A stretch of DNA of 64,000 nucleotides from Cellulomonas phragmiteti (GTDB lineage Bacteria > Actinomycetota > Actinomycetes > Actinomycetales > Cellulomonadaceae). Positions 1 to 9,771 of the stretch are shown one piece after another. Made by a program: the position numbers and the translations under genes. The notes beneath the pieces were generated by a model that had not been told where the DNA came from, ran no database searches, and saw only the letters and a program-made list of their open reading frames with translations. Position 1 is the first letter of the stretch. Every line of letters begins with the position of its first letter. The stretch is from NCBI RefSeq assembly GCF_016862775.1, contig NZ_BONP01000007.1:62001-126000 (forward strand). The letters run 5' to 3'.

Positions 1-1
1 C

Positions 2-592
<591 letters not shown>

Positions 593-595
593 GCC

Positions 596-1162
596 GTGGT
601 CCCTCCCGACGACGTCGAGCCCGCCGCCGCCCTCGCGGGGGAGCCGGACGGCTTCGAGCGGCTGTGGACACCGCACCGCATGGTGTACATCGGCGGTCAG
701 GACAAGCCCGCCGACGACGCGCCCGGCGACGGCTGCCCCTTCTGCCGGATCCCCGCACTGACCGACGAGCAGGGCCTGGTCGTGCACCGGGGGAGCGTCG
801 CGTACGTCGTGATGAACCTCTACCCGTACAACTCCGGGCACCTGCTGGTGTGCCCCTACCGCCACGTCGCGGACTACACGGACCTCACGGACGACGAGAC
901 GCTCGAGGTCGCCGCGCTCACCCGCGCGGCCATGCGCGTCGCCCGCGAGGTCATGCACCCCGACGGCTTCAACCTCGGCATGAACCAGGGCCAGGTCGCC
1001 GGCGCGGGGATCCAGGCCCACCTCCACCAGCACGTCGTCCCCCGCTGGGGCGGCGACGCGAACTTCCTGCCGATCGTCGCGCGCACCCGGGCGCTGCCCG
1101 CGCTGCTGGGTGACACGCGCGCGGCGCTCGCCGCCGCCTGGCCGACCACCACGAAGGGATGA
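596..1162 (+). CDS. HIT-domain hydrolase, probable Ap4A phosphorylase
   Basis: A 188-residue histidine-triad protein. The catalytic HxHxH is seen in QAHLHQHVVPRW near residues 141-152, preceded by a typical HIT core (VMNLYPYNSGHLLVCPYRHV). A Cys pair (CPFC, near residue 45) may bind metal. The orthologue at the same place in mycobacteria (thrS-HIT-pgsA1) is known as a diadenosine tetraphosphate phosphorylase, so a role in dinucleoside polyphosphate turnover is the family-based call. The GTG start follows thrS by 3 bases, suggesting co-transcription. Exact substrate is not shown by the sequence. Confidence 0.88.
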   Translation: MVPPDDVEPAAALAGEPDGFERLWTPHRMVYIGGQDKPADDAPGDGCPFCRIPALTDEQGLVVHRGSVAYVVMNLYPYNSGHLLVCPYRHVADYTDLTDDETLEVAALTRAAMRVAREVMHPDGFNLGMNQGQVAGAGIQAHLHQHVVPRWGGDANFLPIVARTRALPALLGDTRAALAAAWPTTTKG

Positions 1163-1169
1163 GCGCCAC

Positions 1170-1778
1170 GTGCTGAGCCGACTGCGCGGGGTGATGACGC
1201 GGCTGTGGACGCCGCTCGCCGACGCGCTCCTGCGCGCCGGGGTGTCGCCGGACGCCGTGACGATCGCCGGGACGCTCGTGGTCGTCGTCACCGCGCTGTG
1301 GGCGTTCCCGACCGGCCACCTGCTCCTGGGTGCCCTGCTCATCGCCGTGTTCACGCTGACCGACTCCATCGACGGCGTGATGGCACGGCGCTCGGGCCGC
1401 AGCGGACCGTGGGGGGCGTTCCTCGACTCGACGCTCGACCGGTTCGGGGACGGCGCCATCTTCGCCGGCCTCGTGCTCTGGTACACCGGCGCGGGGGACT
1501 CGCGCCCCACCGCCGTCCTCGCCCTCGCGTGCCTCGTCCTCGGGTCGATCGTGCCCTACGCCAGGGCACGCGCCGAGGGGCTGGGCATGACGGCCAGCGT
1601 CGGCATCGCCGAGCGTGCCGACCGCCTCTTCGCGGTGCTCACCGCGACCGTCCTCGTCGGGGCGGGGCTGCCCGTCGTGGTCATGACGGTCGTGCTCGCC
1701 GTGCTCACCGTGGCCTCGGCCGTCACCGTCGTCCAGCGGATGGCGACCGTGCACCGCCAGGTCCGGGCCGCGTCGTGA
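1170..1778 (+). CDS. pgsA1: CDP-alcohol phosphatidyltransferase, probable phosphatidylinositol phosphate synthase
   Basis: This integral membrane enzyme of 202 residues carries the full CDP-alcohol phosphotransferase signature D-G-x2-A-R-x8-G-x3-D-x3-D (DGVMAR, then G, D and D of GAFLDSTLD, around residues 69-91), with hydrophobic helices on both sides. Placed just before the mannosyl-lipid genes, it most likely joins CDP-diacylglycerol and inositol phosphate, the first step of phosphatidylinositol and PIM synthesis. GTG at 1170 is chosen because it lies 7 bases after the HIT stop; the frame extends upstream only inside the HIT gene. Its stop overlaps the next start (GTGA). Confidence 0.9.
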   Translation: MLSRLRGVMTRLWTPLADALLRAGVSPDAVTIAGTLVVVVTALWAFPTGHLLLGALLIAVFTLTDSIDGVMARRSGRSGPWGAFLDSTLDRFGDGAIFAGLVLWYTGAGDSRPTAVLALACLVLGSIVPYARARAEGLGMTASVGIAERADRLFAVLTATVLVGAGLPVVVMTVVLAVLTVASAVTVVQRMATVHRQVRAAS

Positions 1779-2770
1779 GCATCGACGTGGCGCGCGCCTA
1801 CCACCTCGCCTGGCGCGTGGGGCACCGGCTGCCCGGCGTCCTGGTGCGTGCGGCCACCACGCTCGGGGCCGACGTCGCCTGGTGGCGGCGGGGGTCCGGC
1901 GTGCGCCGTCTCGAGGCGAACCTCGCCCGGGTGCGACCCGAGCTGGACGAGCGCGCGCTGCGACGGCTGTCCCGCGCCGGGATGCGCTCGTACATGCGGT
2001 ACTTCGGGGAGGCGTTCACCCTGCGCGGCCTGAGCGCCGACCAGCTCGCGGCCCGGGTGCGCGCCGAGGGCCTGGAGCACCTGCAGCCCGACCTCGACGC
2101 GGGCCGGCAGGTCGTCCTCGCGCTGGGTCACCTGGGCAACTGGGACCTCGCGGGGGCCTGGGCGACCGCTCACCTGGCACCGGTGACGACGGTCGCGGAG
2201 CGGCTGCAGCCGGAGGAGCTGTTCCAGGAGTTCCTCGCGTTCCGCGAGAGCCTCGGTCTGCGGATCATCCCCCTCACGGGTGCCGGCGACGTGTTCCGGC
2301 AGCTGGTGCGCGTCGCCCGCACGGGCCCCGGCCTGCTGCCGCTGCTGGCCGACCGCGACCTGACGGCCAAGGGGCTCGAGGTCGACCTCTTCGGCCACCG
2401 GGCCCGCGTGGCGGCCGGGCCGGCAGCCCTGGCGGTCATGACCGGCGCCACGCTGGTGCCGACCTCCGTCACGTACGAGCGGCTGCGCCGGGCGCGTCGG
2501 CGCGCGGCCGGCGGACCCTGGGGAGTCGTCATCCGCTTCTGCGCGCCCGTCACGGTCGGCGACGACGTCCCCCGCGCCGGACGCGTCCAGGCGCTCACCC
2601 AGGCCTGGGTCGACGCGCTCGCCGCGCAGATCCACGCCCACCCGCAGGACTGGCACATGCTCCAGCGCGTGTTCGTCGTCGACCTCGACCCCGCGCGTGA
2701 CGCCGCACGCCGCGCCGGCGGGGCGCCGCCGACCGGGGACGACGCGCTCGAGGTCGGGAGCACCACGTGA
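1775..2770 (+). CDS. patA: Phosphatidylinositol mannoside acyltransferase
   Basis: A 331-residue lysophospholipid acyltransferase-superfamily protein. The catalytic H-x4-D motif is HLGNWD near residues 119-124, and a second conserved block is LPLLADRDL (about residue 188). In the mycobacterial order pgsA1-patA-pimA this enzyme transfers a palmitoyl group to the mannose of PIM1/PIM2 on the cytoplasmic membrane face. The open frame extends far upstream, but inside pgsA; the GTG at 1775 overlapping the pgsA stop by four bases is the sensible start. The symbol follows position and family rather than a similarity search. Confidence 0.9.
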   Translation: MSIDVARAYHLAWRVGHRLPGVLVRAATTLGADVAWWRRGSGVRRLEANLARVRPELDERALRRLSRAGMRSYMRYFGEAFTLRGLSADQLAARVRAEGLEHLQPDLDAGRQVVLALGHLGNWDLAGAWATAHLAPVTTVAERLQPEELFQEFLAFRESLGLRIIPLTGAGDVFRQLVRVARTGPGLLPLLADRDLTAKGLEVDLFGHRARVAAGPAALAVMTGATLVPTSVTYERLRRARRRAAGGPWGVVIRFCAPVTVGDDVPRAGRVQALTQAWVDALAAQIHAHPQDWHMLQRVFVVDLDPARDAARRAGGAPPTGDDALEVGSTT

Positions 2771-3972
2771 CCGGGGGCCGCCGCCTGCGGGTGGGACTCG
2801 TGTGCCCCTACTCGTTCGACGTGCCCGGTGGCGTGCAGTTCCACGTCCGCGACCTCGCGGAGTCGCTCCTGGCGCGCGGGCACGACGTGTCGGTGCTCGC
2901 ACCGGCCTCCGACGACACCCCCGTGCCGCCGTACCTCGTGCCGGCCGGCCGGGCGGTCCCGGTGCACTACAACGGCTCGGTCGCGCGCATGACCTTCGGC
3001 CCGGTGACGGCCGGGCGCGTGCGCCGCTGGCTGGCCGCCGGGCAGTTCGACGTGCTCCATCTGCACGAGCCGGTCACCCCGAGCCTCGGGATGCTCGCGC
3101 TGTGGATCGCGGACGGCCCGGTCGTCGCGACGTTCCACACCTCGCTCGTCCGCTCCCGGCCGCTGCAGATGGCGTACCCGCTCGTGCGCCAGTCGCTCGA
3201 GAAGATCTCGCTGCGCGTCGCGGTGTCCGAGGACGCCCGGCGCACCCTCGTCGAGCACCTGGGCGGTGACGCGGTCGTCATCCCGAACGGGGTCTGGGTC
3301 GACACGTTCGCGCGGGCCGGCACCGACCCCCGCTGGACCGGGACCCCCGAGGCGCCGACCGTCGCGTTCCTCGGGCGGCTCGACGAGCCGCGCAAGGGCC
3401 TGGCCGTGCTGCTGCGCGCGGTCGCCACGGTGCTCGCCACCCACCCCGGGGCGCGGTTCCTCGTCGCCGGCAGCGGGGAGACGGGACAGGAGCAGGCGCG
3501 GGAGGTCCTCGGCGACCGGGCCGCGTCGGTCGAGTTCCTCGGCGGCGTCAGCGAGGACGACAAGGCCCGGCTGCTCGCCTCGGCCGACGTGTACTGCGCG
3601 CCGCAGACCGGCGGCGAGAGCTTCGGGATCGTCCTCGTCGAGGCGATGAGCGCCGGGACGACCGTCGTGGCGAGCGACCTCGGCGCCTTCAGCCGCGTCC
3701 TCGACGACGGCGAGGCGGGGGTGCTGTTCCGCACGGGGGACGCCGCCGACCTCGGGGCGACCCTCGTGCGCGTCCTGGGCGACGCGGACCTGCGGGAGCG
3801 TGTGAGCGCACGCGCGTCGCGCGTGGTGCGGCGGTACGACTGGTCGGCCGTGACCGACCAGGTGCTCGCGGTCTACGAGATGGCCGTCGCCGGGGGTGAC
3901 GCCCCCGTCGGGGAGGACCCGTCCTCGCTGCGCGGCGCCCGGCTGATCGAGCTCCGGCGGGGACGCACGTGA
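2767..3972 (+). CDS. pimA: GDP-mannose-dependent phosphatidylinositol mannosyltransferase
   Basis: A 401-residue GT-B glycosyltransferase of family GT4. The N-terminal Rossmann half begins [20 protein letters not shown], the hallmark start of PimA; the C-terminal half contains the donor-site E-x7-E block ([16 protein letters not shown], near residues 280-295). It transfers the first mannose from GDP-Man to phosphatidylinositol at the inner membrane face. It overlaps patA by four bases and the next gene by four bases, so the lipid block is translationally coupled. Confidence 0.95.
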   Translation: MTGGRRLRVGLVCPYSFDVPGGVQFHVRDLAESLLARGHDVSVLAPASDDTPVPPYLVPAGRAVPVHYNGSVARMTFGPVTAGRVRRWLAAGQFDVLHLHEPVTPSLGMLALWIADGPVVATFHTSLVRSRPLQMAYPLVRQSLEKISLRVAVSEDARRTLVEHLGGDAVVIPNGVWVDTFARAGTDPRWTGTPEAPTVAFLGRLDEPRKGLAVLLRAVATVLATHPGARFLVAGSGETGQEQAREVLGDRAASVEFLGGVSEDDKARLLASADVYCAPQTGGESFGIVLVEAMSAGTTVVASDLGAFSRVLDDGEAGVLFRTGDAADLGATLVRVLGDADLRERVSARASRVVRRYDWSAVTDQVLAVYEMAVAGGDAPVGEDPSSLRGARLIELRRGRT

Positions 3973-4637
3973 CCGGCTGGTCGGACGGCACCGCCGTCCT
4001 GGCCGTCGTCGGCGTGGTGGCCCTGCTCGCGTGGCTCGTGTGGATCCGCGCCAACCGGCTCGACCGCCTGCACCGCAAGGTGGGCGCCTCCCGCGCGGTC
4101 GTCGACGCCCAGCTCGTGCGCCGGGCGTCCGCCGCCGCCGAGCTCGCGACGAGCGGCCTGCTCGACCCCGCCAGCTCGCTGGTCGTGGGCGAGGCCGTCT
4201 GGGAGTCGCTGACCCTGGGAGGCGCGGGGGACCCGCCGGCGGGCCTGCTCCCGGCCGACCTCAGCGACCAGCTGTCCGCTGCCACCGTCACGGGCGCGGC
4301 GGCGGACCGCGCGCAGGTCGAGAGCGAGCTCACCGCGGCGCTGCGCGTGATCCTCGACGACCCCGGCGAGGTGGCCGCGCTCGCGGACGACCCCCTCGGC
4401 GGTCGCCTGCTCGACGAGCTCGCTGCCTCCTGGTACCGCGTGCAGCTCGCCCGACGCTTCCACAACGAGGCCGTCGCCCAGACGCAGCGGGTGCGCCGGG
4501 GCGGGCTGGTGCGGCTGCTGCGTCTCGCCGGCCACGCACCGGAGCCGCGGACCCTCGAGCTCGACGACGCCTGGCCGCACGGCCTGCCGCGCCCGGGCGA
4601 GGCCCGCCCGGTGGCGCACCCGGGCGCGGACGTCTGA
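3969..4637 (+). CDS. Membrane-anchored LemA-like hypothetical protein
   Basis: 222 residues. One N-terminal transmembrane helix (about residues 8-26, [17 protein letters not shown]) is followed by a cytoplasmic or extracytoplasmic helical region with LemA-like text ([26 protein letters not shown]). No catalytic motif is visible. The GTG start overlaps the pimA stop, so it belongs to the PIM operon as its last gene. Its function is unknown; a scaffolding or envelope role is only inferred from the neighbours. Confidence 0.8.
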   Translation: MTGWSDGTAVLAVVGVVALLAWLVWIRANRLDRLHRKVGASRAVVDAQLVRRASAAAELATSGLLDPASSLVVGEAVWESLTLGGAGDPPAGLLPADLSDQLSAATVTGAAADRAQVESELTAALRVILDDPGEVAALADDPLGGRLLDELAASWYRVQLARRFHNEAVAQTQRVRRGGLVRLLRLAGHAPEPRTLELDDAWPHGLPRPGEARPVAHPGADV

Positions 4638-4703
4638 CCGCGTGCGCGTCACCGGTCCCGTCCGGGTGCCGGGCGCGGCGACCGACCGCCGGCCACGACG
4701 ACC

Positions 4704-4709
4704 TAGGAT
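4704..4709 (+). promoter_or_regulatory. Putative -10 element for pdxS
   Basis: TAGGAT fits the actinobacterial housekeeping -10 pattern TANNNT. It lies in the 173-base gap before pdxS, leaving an untranslated leader of about 95 bases. No clear -35 is seen. The rest of the gap shows GC-rich sequence without an obvious gene. Confidence 0.5.
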
Positions 4710-4810
4710 GGGTGGGCACCGACCACGGCGGCCGGCGCCATCGGTCCCGCCCGCAGGCGCTGACCGCGCGGGCGCCGGGCGTCCCGAACCACGGATCGAA
4801 GAGGTCTGAC

Positions 4811-5725
4811 GTGACCGAGAACTCCCAGCCCACCGCTGCCGCCGGTGAGGTCGGAACCGCGCGGGTCAAGCGCGGCATGGCCGAGATGCTCAAGGGCGGC
4901 GTCATCATGGACGTCGTCACGCCGGAGCAGGCGAAGATCGCCGAGGACGCCGGCGCGGTCGCCGTCATGGCGCTCGAGCGCGTGCCGGCGGACATCCGCG
5001 CGCAGGGCGGCGTCGCGCGCATGAGCGACCCCGATCTCATCGACGGGATCATCTCGACGGTCTCCATCCCCGTGATGGCCAAGGCGCGCATCGGCCACTT
5101 CGTCGAGGCCCAGGTGCTGCAGTCCCTCGGCGTCGACTACGTCGACGAGTCCGAGGTGCTGACGCCCGCCGACTTCGCGCACCACATCGACAAGTGGGCG
5201 TTCACCGTCCCGTTCGTGTGCGGGGCCACGAACCTGGGTGAGGCGCTGCGTCGCATCACCGAGGGTGCGGCGATGATCCGCTCGAAGGGCGAGGCGGGCA
5301 CGGGTGACGTGTCGAACGCGACCACCCACATGCGGACGCTGCGTGACGAGATCCGTCGTCTGACGTCGCTGCCCGAGGACGAGCTGTACCTCGCGGCCAA
5401 GGAGCTCCAGGCGCCGTACGAGCTGGTCAAGGAGGTCGCGACGGCCGGCAAGCTGCCCGTGGTGCTGTTCACCGCCGGCGGCATCGCGACGCCCGCGGAC
5501 GCGGCCATGATGATGCAGCTCGGTGCCGAGGGCGTGTTCGTCGGCTCGGGCATCTTCAAGTCGGGCAACCCGGCGGAGCGGGCCGCGGCCATCGTCAAGG
5601 CCACGACCTTCTACGACGACCCGGACGTCATCGCGAAGGTGTCGCGGGGCCTCGGCGAGGCCATGGTCGGCATCAACGTCGACGACGTCCCGGTGCCGCA
5701 CCGCCTCGCCGAGCGGGGCTGGTGA
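4811..5725 (+). CDS. pdxS: Pyridoxal 5'-phosphate synthase, synthase subunit
   Basis: 304 residues, the usual PdxS length. The TIM-barrel enzyme builds PLP from ribose 5-phosphate, glyceraldehyde 3-phosphate and ammonia supplied by PdxT. Visible marks are the start [17 protein letters not shown], the catalytic lysine region [15 protein letters not shown], and the phosphate-binding [29 protein letters not shown] 4811 is chosen from the conserved N-terminus; the frame upstream is the antiparallel/shifted coding of the previous gene. pdxT is not adjacent: a Nudix gene and an aminotransferase lie between. Confidence 0.97.
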   Translation: MTENSQPTAAAGEVGTARVKRGMAEMLKGGVIMDVVTPEQAKIAEDAGAVAVMALERVPADIRAQGGVARMSDPDLIDGIISTVSIPVMAKARIGHFVEAQVLQSLGVDYVDESEVLTPADFAHHIDKWAFTVPFVCGATNLGEALRRITEGAAMIRSKGEAGTGDVSNATTHMRTLRDEIRRLTSLPEDELYLAAKELQAPYELVKEVATAGKLPVVLFTAGGIATPADAAMMMQLGAEGVFVGSGIFKSGNPAERAAAIVKATTFYDDPDVIAKVSRGLGEAMVGINVDDVPVPHRLAERGW

Positions 5726-6324
5726 CCACGCCCGACCCGCAGGCCACCGGGGCCGTCCCCGTCGCGCCCACCGGCGTCGACGGCGGCGGCCCCGCGGCCG
5801 TCCTCGGCCCCGAGTGGGTGCCCGGACCCGACGGCCTGCTGTCCCGCCGTGCGGCGCGCGTCCTCCTGCTCGACGAGGACCACCGGGTCCTGCTCGTGCG
5901 GGGGCACGACGTGGACGCGCCCGAGCGCTCGTGGTGGTTCACGGTCGGCGGCGGCATCGACGTCGGCGAGGACGCGCGCGCGGCCGCGGTGCGGGAGGTC
6001 CGGGAGGAGACCGGGATCCGGCTGACCCGCGACGACCTCGTCGGTCCGGTGTACACGCGGTCGGCCCTGTTCGACTTCGCGGCGCGCACGTGCCGCCAGG
6101 ACGAGGAGCTCTTCGTCGCGCGGGTCCGCAGCAGCGACGTCGCGCTCAGCCGTGACGGCTGGACGGACGTCGAGCGCGACGTCATCGACGAGCTGCGGTG
6201 GTGGGACGTCGACGAGCTCGAGCGGGTGCGGATCGAGGTGTTCCCCGAGGGGCTCGCGGGCCTGGTCCGGGACATCCTGGTCTGGGACGGGACCACCCGT
6301 CACCTGGGGCTCGCGCGCGAGTAG
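5722..6324 (+). CDS. Nudix hydrolase
   Basis: 200 residues. A full Nudix box G-x5-E-x7-R-E-x2-E-E-x-G is present (GGIDVGE and then REVREETGI, about residues 75-97). The first 45 residues are low-complexity, rich in Pro, Gly and Val. It overlaps pdxS by four bases, so it is probably co-translated with the PLP synthase subunit. The substrate is unknown; nucleoside diphosphate derivatives are the family norm. Confidence 0.88.
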   Translation: MTTPDPQATGAVPVAPTGVDGGGPAAVLGPEWVPGPDGLLSRRAARVLLLDEDHRVLLVRGHDVDAPERSWWFTVGGGIDVGEDARAAAVREVREETGIRLTRDDLVGPVYTRSALFDFAARTCRQDEELFVARVRSSDVALSRDGWTDVERDVIDELRWWDVDELERVRIEVFPEGLAGLVRDILVWDGTTRHLGLARE

Positions 6325-6329
6325 CGACG

Positions 6330-6341
6330 TACCGGTCGGTA
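6330..6341 (+). promoter_or_regulatory. Palindromic operator candidate upstream of the aminotransferase
   Basis: TACCGGTCGGTA has 5-base inverted arms (TACCG/CGGTA) around GT. Such ACCG-N2-CGGT sites are common TetR-family operators in actinobacteria. It sits just upstream of the -35 region implied by the -10 at 6365. No regulator gene is adjacent. Confidence 0.35.
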
Positions 6342-6364
6342 ACATCACGGTCACGTGGCCGGGC

Positions 6365-6370
6365 TAGCGT
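6365..6370 (+). promoter_or_regulatory. Putative -10 for a leaderless aminotransferase transcript
   Basis: TAGCGT ends 7 bases before the ATG at 6378, so transcription would begin at or next to the start codon. No ribosome binding site is visible (cgccacc precedes ATG), which agrees with a leaderless mRNA. Confidence 0.45.
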
Positions 6371-6377
6371 CGCCACC

Positions 6378-7574
6378 ATGCCGCGTCCCGCCGTGTCCTC
6401 GCCCGTCGCCCGCATCCCCCGCTCGGGCATCCGCACGCTCATGGACCTCGCGCTGCGCGACCCGCAGGCCCTCCACCTCGAGATCGGGGAGCCCGACGCG
6501 GCGCCCGCGGCACACGTCGTCGAGGCCGTCGCGGCAGCGGCGCACGACGGCCGGACCGGGTACACGTCGAGCCTCGGCCTCGGGACCCTGCGTGCCGCCG
6601 CCGCCGACCGCGTGACCCGCACGCACGGCCGCGCGACCGCTCCCGACGAGGTGGTCGTGACCCACGGTGCGATGCACGGCCTGGCGATGGCCATGGCGAC
6701 GCTGCTCGCCCCGGGCGAGGAGATCCTGCTGCCCGATCCCACCTTCCCCAACTGGCAGATGGCGGCGGTGGCCGCGTCGGCCGTCCCCCGCTCGTACCCG
6801 GCACGGGCGGAGCGGGGCTTCGTCCCCGACCCGTCCGAGGTCGAGGCCTGCGTGACGCCGCGCACGCGCGCGCTCGTCGTGTGCTCGCCCAACAACCCCA
6901 CCGGGGCCGTGTACCCGCAGGACGTCGTCGCCGGGCTCGTCGAGGTCGCCCGGCGCCACGACCTGTGGCTGCTGTCCGACGAGTGCTACGAGGCCGTCAC
7001 CTTCGACGCGCCGCACGTCAGCCCGCTCGCGCACGACACCGACGGTCGCGTCGTCGCGTTCTTCAGCACCTCCAAGACCTACGCCCTGACCGGGTGGCGC
7101 ACCGGGTACGCGGTCGTGCCGGACCCCGACGTCGTCGAGGCCATGGGTCACCTCGCGGAGGCGACCGTGGCGTGCCCCTCGACGCCGGGGCAGATCGCGG
7201 CGCTCGCCGCGCTCACCGGGCCGCAGGACGGGGTGGCGGCCGCGGTGGCGTCGTACCGGGAGCGGCGGGACGCGGCCTGCGCGCTGCTCACCGCACGCGG
7301 CGTGGCGCACGTCGTGCCGCAGGGCGCGTTCTACCTCATGGTCGACGTGGGGGCGGCCGACACCGAGGACTTCGCGCAGCGGCTCCTCGCACGCCGGCAC
7401 GTGGCGGTCGCGCCGGGCGCGACCTTCGGCGAGCACGCGGCCGGGATGGTGCGGGTCTCGCTCGCGGCCCCGCGGGACCTGCTCCTCGAGGGGCTGACGC
7501 GGCTGGCCGACGAGGTCGTGGCGGCCCGTGGCCGGGACCGGTCGCGCGACGCCCTGGCGTCCTCGGGAGCCTAG
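6378..7574 (+). CDS. Class I/II pyridoxal phosphate-dependent aminotransferase
   Basis: 398 residues of the fold-type I aspartate aminotransferase family. The PLP-binding lysine lies in [15 protein letters not shown] (about residues 231-245); [11 protein letters not shown] (about residue 173) and SDECYE (about residue 214) are the usual cofactor contacts. ATG 6378 is preferred over in-frame upstream codons that lie inside the Nudix gene. Placed between pdxS and pdxT, it uses the cofactor made by its neighbours. Which amino acid it uses cannot be told. Confidence 0.9.
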   Translation: MPRPAVSSPVARIPRSGIRTLMDLALRDPQALHLEIGEPDAAPAAHVVEAVAAAAHDGRTGYTSSLGLGTLRAAAADRVTRTHGRATAPDEVVVTHGAMHGLAMAMATLLAPGEEILLPDPTFPNWQMAAVAASAVPRSYPARAERGFVPDPSEVEACVTPRTRALVVCSPNNPTGAVYPQDVVAGLVEVARRHDLWLLSDECYEAVTFDAPHVSPLAHDTDGRVVAFFSTSKTYALTGWRTGYAVVPDPDVVEAMGHLAEATVACPSTPGQIAALAALTGPQDGVAAAVASYRERRDAACALLTARGVAHVVPQGAFYLMVDVGAADTEDFAQRLLARRHVAVAPGATFGEHAAGMVRVSLAAPRDLLLEGLTRLADEVVAARGRDRSRDALASSGA

Positions 7575-7577
7575 GAT
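7572..7577 (+). promoter_or_regulatory. Putative -10 for leaderless pdxT
   Basis: TAGGAT overlaps the stop of the aminotransferase gene and ends 8 bases before the pdxT GTG. There is no ribosome binding site, so pdxT may have its own leaderless transcript. Confidence 0.45.
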
Positions 7578-7585
7578 CGTCGCTC

Positions 7586-8197
7586 GTGAGTCCGACGATC
7601 GGTGTCCTGGCCCTGCAGGGCGACGTCCGCGAGCACGTCGCCGTCCTGCACTCCCTCGGCGTCGGGGCGGTGGGCGTGCGGCGCCGCGCCGAGCTCGACG
7701 CGGTCGACGGGCTGGTGATCCCCGGCGGTGAGTCCACGACGATCGACAAGCTGCTGCGTGCGTTCGAGCTCGACGGGCCCGTCCGCGAGCGGCTGCAGGC
7801 GGGCATGCCGGCGTTCGGCTCGTGCGCGGGCATGATCCTGCTGGCCGACCGGATCATCGGCGGGATCGACGGTCAGCGCACGCTCGGCGGTGTCGACATC
7901 ACCGTGCGGCGCAACGCCTTCGGCCGGCAGGTCGACTCCTTCGAGACGGACCTCGTCATCGACGGCGTCGACGACAGCGCGACCGACCCGGTGCACGCCG
8001 TGTTCATCCGCGCGCCGTGGGTCGAGGAGGTCGGGCCCGCAGCGCGGGTCGTCGGCCGCGTCGCGGACGGTCCGGCCGCCGGTAGGATCGTCGCGGTGCG
8101 CCAGGGCCCGCGTCTCGTCACCTCGTTCCATCCGGAGGTGACCGGGGACCCGCGGGTGCACCGACTGTTCGTGCAGATCGTCCGCGACAGCCTGTGA
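7586..8197 (+). CDS. pdxT: Pyridoxal 5'-phosphate synthase, glutaminase subunit
   Basis: 203 residues, class I glutamine amidotransferase fold. It hydrolyses glutamine and passes ammonia to PdxS. The nucleophile cysteine is in [14 protein letters not shown] (about residue 79), the oxyanion loop is [12 protein letters not shown], and the His-Glu pair is in [10 protein letters not shown] near the C-terminus. The frame runs upstream into the aminotransferase gene, but the conserved start [17 protein letters not shown] fixes GTG 7586. Confidence 0.96.
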   Translation: MSPTIGVLALQGDVREHVAVLHSLGVGAVGVRRRAELDAVDGLVIPGGESTTIDKLLRAFELDGPVRERLQAGMPAFGSCAGMILLADRIIGGIDGQRTLGGVDITVRRNAFGRQVDSFETDLVIDGVDDSATDPVHAVFIRAPWVEEVGPAARVVGRVADGPAAGRIVAVRQGPRLVTSFHPEVTGDPRVHRLFVQIVRDSL

Positions 8198-8287
8198 CGT
8201 CGCGGGACCCTCGACCCGTCCGGTGCCGGGCGGCGAGGCGGGGGAGCGACGCGGGCGCACCAGCGGAAGACGAAGGGGTAGCGAGTC

Positions 8288-9043
8288 ATGTCGGGTCACT
8301 CCAAGTGGGCCACCACGAAGCACAAGAAGGCCGTCATCGACGCGAAGCGCGGCAAGCTGTTCGCCAAGCTCGTCAAGAACGTCGAGGTGGCCGCCCGCAC
8401 GGGCGGCGGTGACCCCGCGGGCAACCCGACGCTCTTCGACGCCATCCAGAAGGCGAAGAAGTCCTCGGTCCCCAACGACAACATCGACCGGGCGGTCAAG
8501 CGCGGTTCCGGCCAGGAGGCCGGCGGTGCGGACTACCAGTCGATCACGTACGAGGGCTACGGCCCCGGCGGGGTCGCCGTCCTGGTCGAGTGCCTGACGG
8601 ACAACCGCAACCGCGCCGCGTCGGACGTGCGGGTCGCGTTCACGCGCAACGGCGGCCAGATGGCCGACCCGGGGTCCGTGGCGTACATCTTCAGTCGGCG
8701 TGGCGTCGTCATCGTCCCCCAGGAGGGCACGGACGAGGACGCCGTCATGGAGGCGGTCCTGGAGGCCGGCGGCGAGGAGGTCAACGACCTCGGTGACACG
8801 TTCGAGGTCATCAGCGCCGCGACGGACCTGGTGCCGGTGCGCACCGCGCTGCAGCAGGCGGGGATCGACTACGACTCCGCCGACGTCGTGTGGTGGCCGT
8901 CCACGCAGGTCGAGGTCGACGCGGACGGGGCGCGCAAGATCCTGCGGCTCATCGACGCGCTCGAGGACTCCGACGACGTGCAGAACGTCTACGCCAACTT
9001 CGACGCGTCCGACGAGGTCATGGCCGAGCTCGACGCCGACTGA
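8288..9043 (+). CDS. yebC: YebC/PmpR-family protein
   Basis: 251 residues beginning [23 protein letters not shown], the family signature. Members are DNA-binding regulators or, as shown more recently for some, ribosome-associated factors that relieve stalling at proline runs. It has the usual three-domain length with an acidic C-terminal half. A purine-rich site (gaagggg) lies 9-15 bases before ATG. A strong hairpin follows. It precedes ruvC as in most actinobacteria. Confidence 0.95.
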   Translation: MSGHSKWATTKHKKAVIDAKRGKLFAKLVKNVEVAARTGGGDPAGNPTLFDAIQKAKKSSVPNDNIDRAVKRGSGQEAGGADYQSITYEGYGPGGVAVLVECLTDNRNRAASDVRVAFTRNGGQMADPGSVAYIFSRRGVVIVPQEGTDEDAVMEAVLEAGGEEVNDLGDTFEVISAATDLVPVRTALQQAGIDYDSADVVWWPSTQVEVDADGARKILRLIDALEDSDDVQNVYANFDASDEVMAELDAD

Positions 9044-9063
9044 CCCGCCGCGCACCGCGCGCA

Positions 9064-9099
9064 CGTCGGGCCCCGTCACCGGAGTGGCGGGGCCCGACG
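9064..9099 (+). terminator. Hairpin after yebC
   Basis: A perfect 12-base inverted repeat (CGTCGGGCCCCG / CGGGGCCCGACG) encloses a smaller CAC/GTG stem. There is no T-run, as is usual in high-GC actinobacteria. It separates yebC from ruvC. Confidence 0.65.
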
Positions 9100-9126
9100 C
9101 GTGCGTCGGCCTGCGACGATGGGCGC

Positions 9127-9693
9127 GTGCGCGTGCTCGGAGTGGACCCCGGCCTGACCCGGTGCGGCCTCGGCGTCGTCGACGGGCTGCCGGGACACCG
9201 CGCGCGTCTCGTCCACGTGTCGGTCGCCCGCTCCGACGCCACGCTCGACGTCGACCAGCGGCTGCTGGTCATCGAGCGCGCCCTCGAGGAGTGCCTCGAG
9301 GAGCACGCGCCCGACACGGTCGCGGTCGAGCGGGTCTTCGCGCAGCACAACGTCAGCACGGTCATGGGCACGGCCCAGGTCGCCGGGCTCGCCATGGTCG
9401 CGGCGGCACGCCGGCGCATCCCGGTGGCGCTGCACACCCCCAGCGAGGTCAAGGCGGCCGTCACGGGGTCCGGTCGGGCCGGCAAGGCGCAGGTCCAGAC
9501 CATGGTCGCCCGGCTGCTCGGCCTCGCCGAGGTGCCGCGGCCCGCCGACGCCGCCGACGCGCTCGCCCTGGCGATCTGTCACCTGTGGCGTCCGGCGGGT
9601 GCGCTCGGTGCCCCCCAGCGCGAGCCGGGGGGCATGACGACGGCGCAGCGCCAGTGGGCGGCCGCGGAGCAGGCGGCCCGTCGCCACGCCTGA
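9127..9693 (+). CDS. ruvC: Crossover junction endodeoxyribonuclease RuvC
   Basis: 188 residues. RuvC cuts Holliday junctions after RuvAB branch migration. The acidic active site is visible: [12 protein letters not shown] (Asp near residue 7), TVAVERVF (Glu near residue 69) and the C-terminal [14 protein letters not shown] 9127 is chosen from the conserved N-terminus. A NANNNT element (GACGAT, 9115-9120) ends 6 bases before GTG, so a leaderless start is possible. The C-terminal 30 residues are variable. Confidence 0.95.
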   Translation: MRVLGVDPGLTRCGLGVVDGLPGHRARLVHVSVARSDATLDVDQRLLVIERALEECLEEHAPDTVAVERVFAQHNVSTVMGTAQVAGLAMVAAARRRIPVALHTPSEVKAAVTGSGRAGKAQVQTMVARLLGLAEVPRPADAADALALAICHLWRPAGALGAPQREPGGMTTAQRQWAAAEQAARRHA

Positions 9694-9712
9694 CGCGGAC
9701 CACGCGTGTCGT

Positions 9713-9728
9713 TCGTACACGTGTTCGC
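9713..9728 (+). promoter_or_regulatory. LexA (SOS) box, near-consensus, before ruvAB
   Basis: TCGTAC-ACGT-GTTCGC matches the actinobacterial SOS palindrome TCGAAC-N4-GTTCGA at 10 of 12 defined bases. It sits in the 78-base gap between ruvC and ruvA, so it could drive damage-inducible ruvAB separately from ruvC. Confidence 0.55.
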
Positions 9729-9771
9729 CCCGGTGTGGCACAGTGTGGCGGTCGACGACGGGAGGAGCGCG

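Noticed and set aside
9706-9771. GTG 9706 as the ruvA start
   Set aside because: It would translate the SOS box and adds 22 residues with no similarity to RuvA. GTG 9772 has a purine-rich site.
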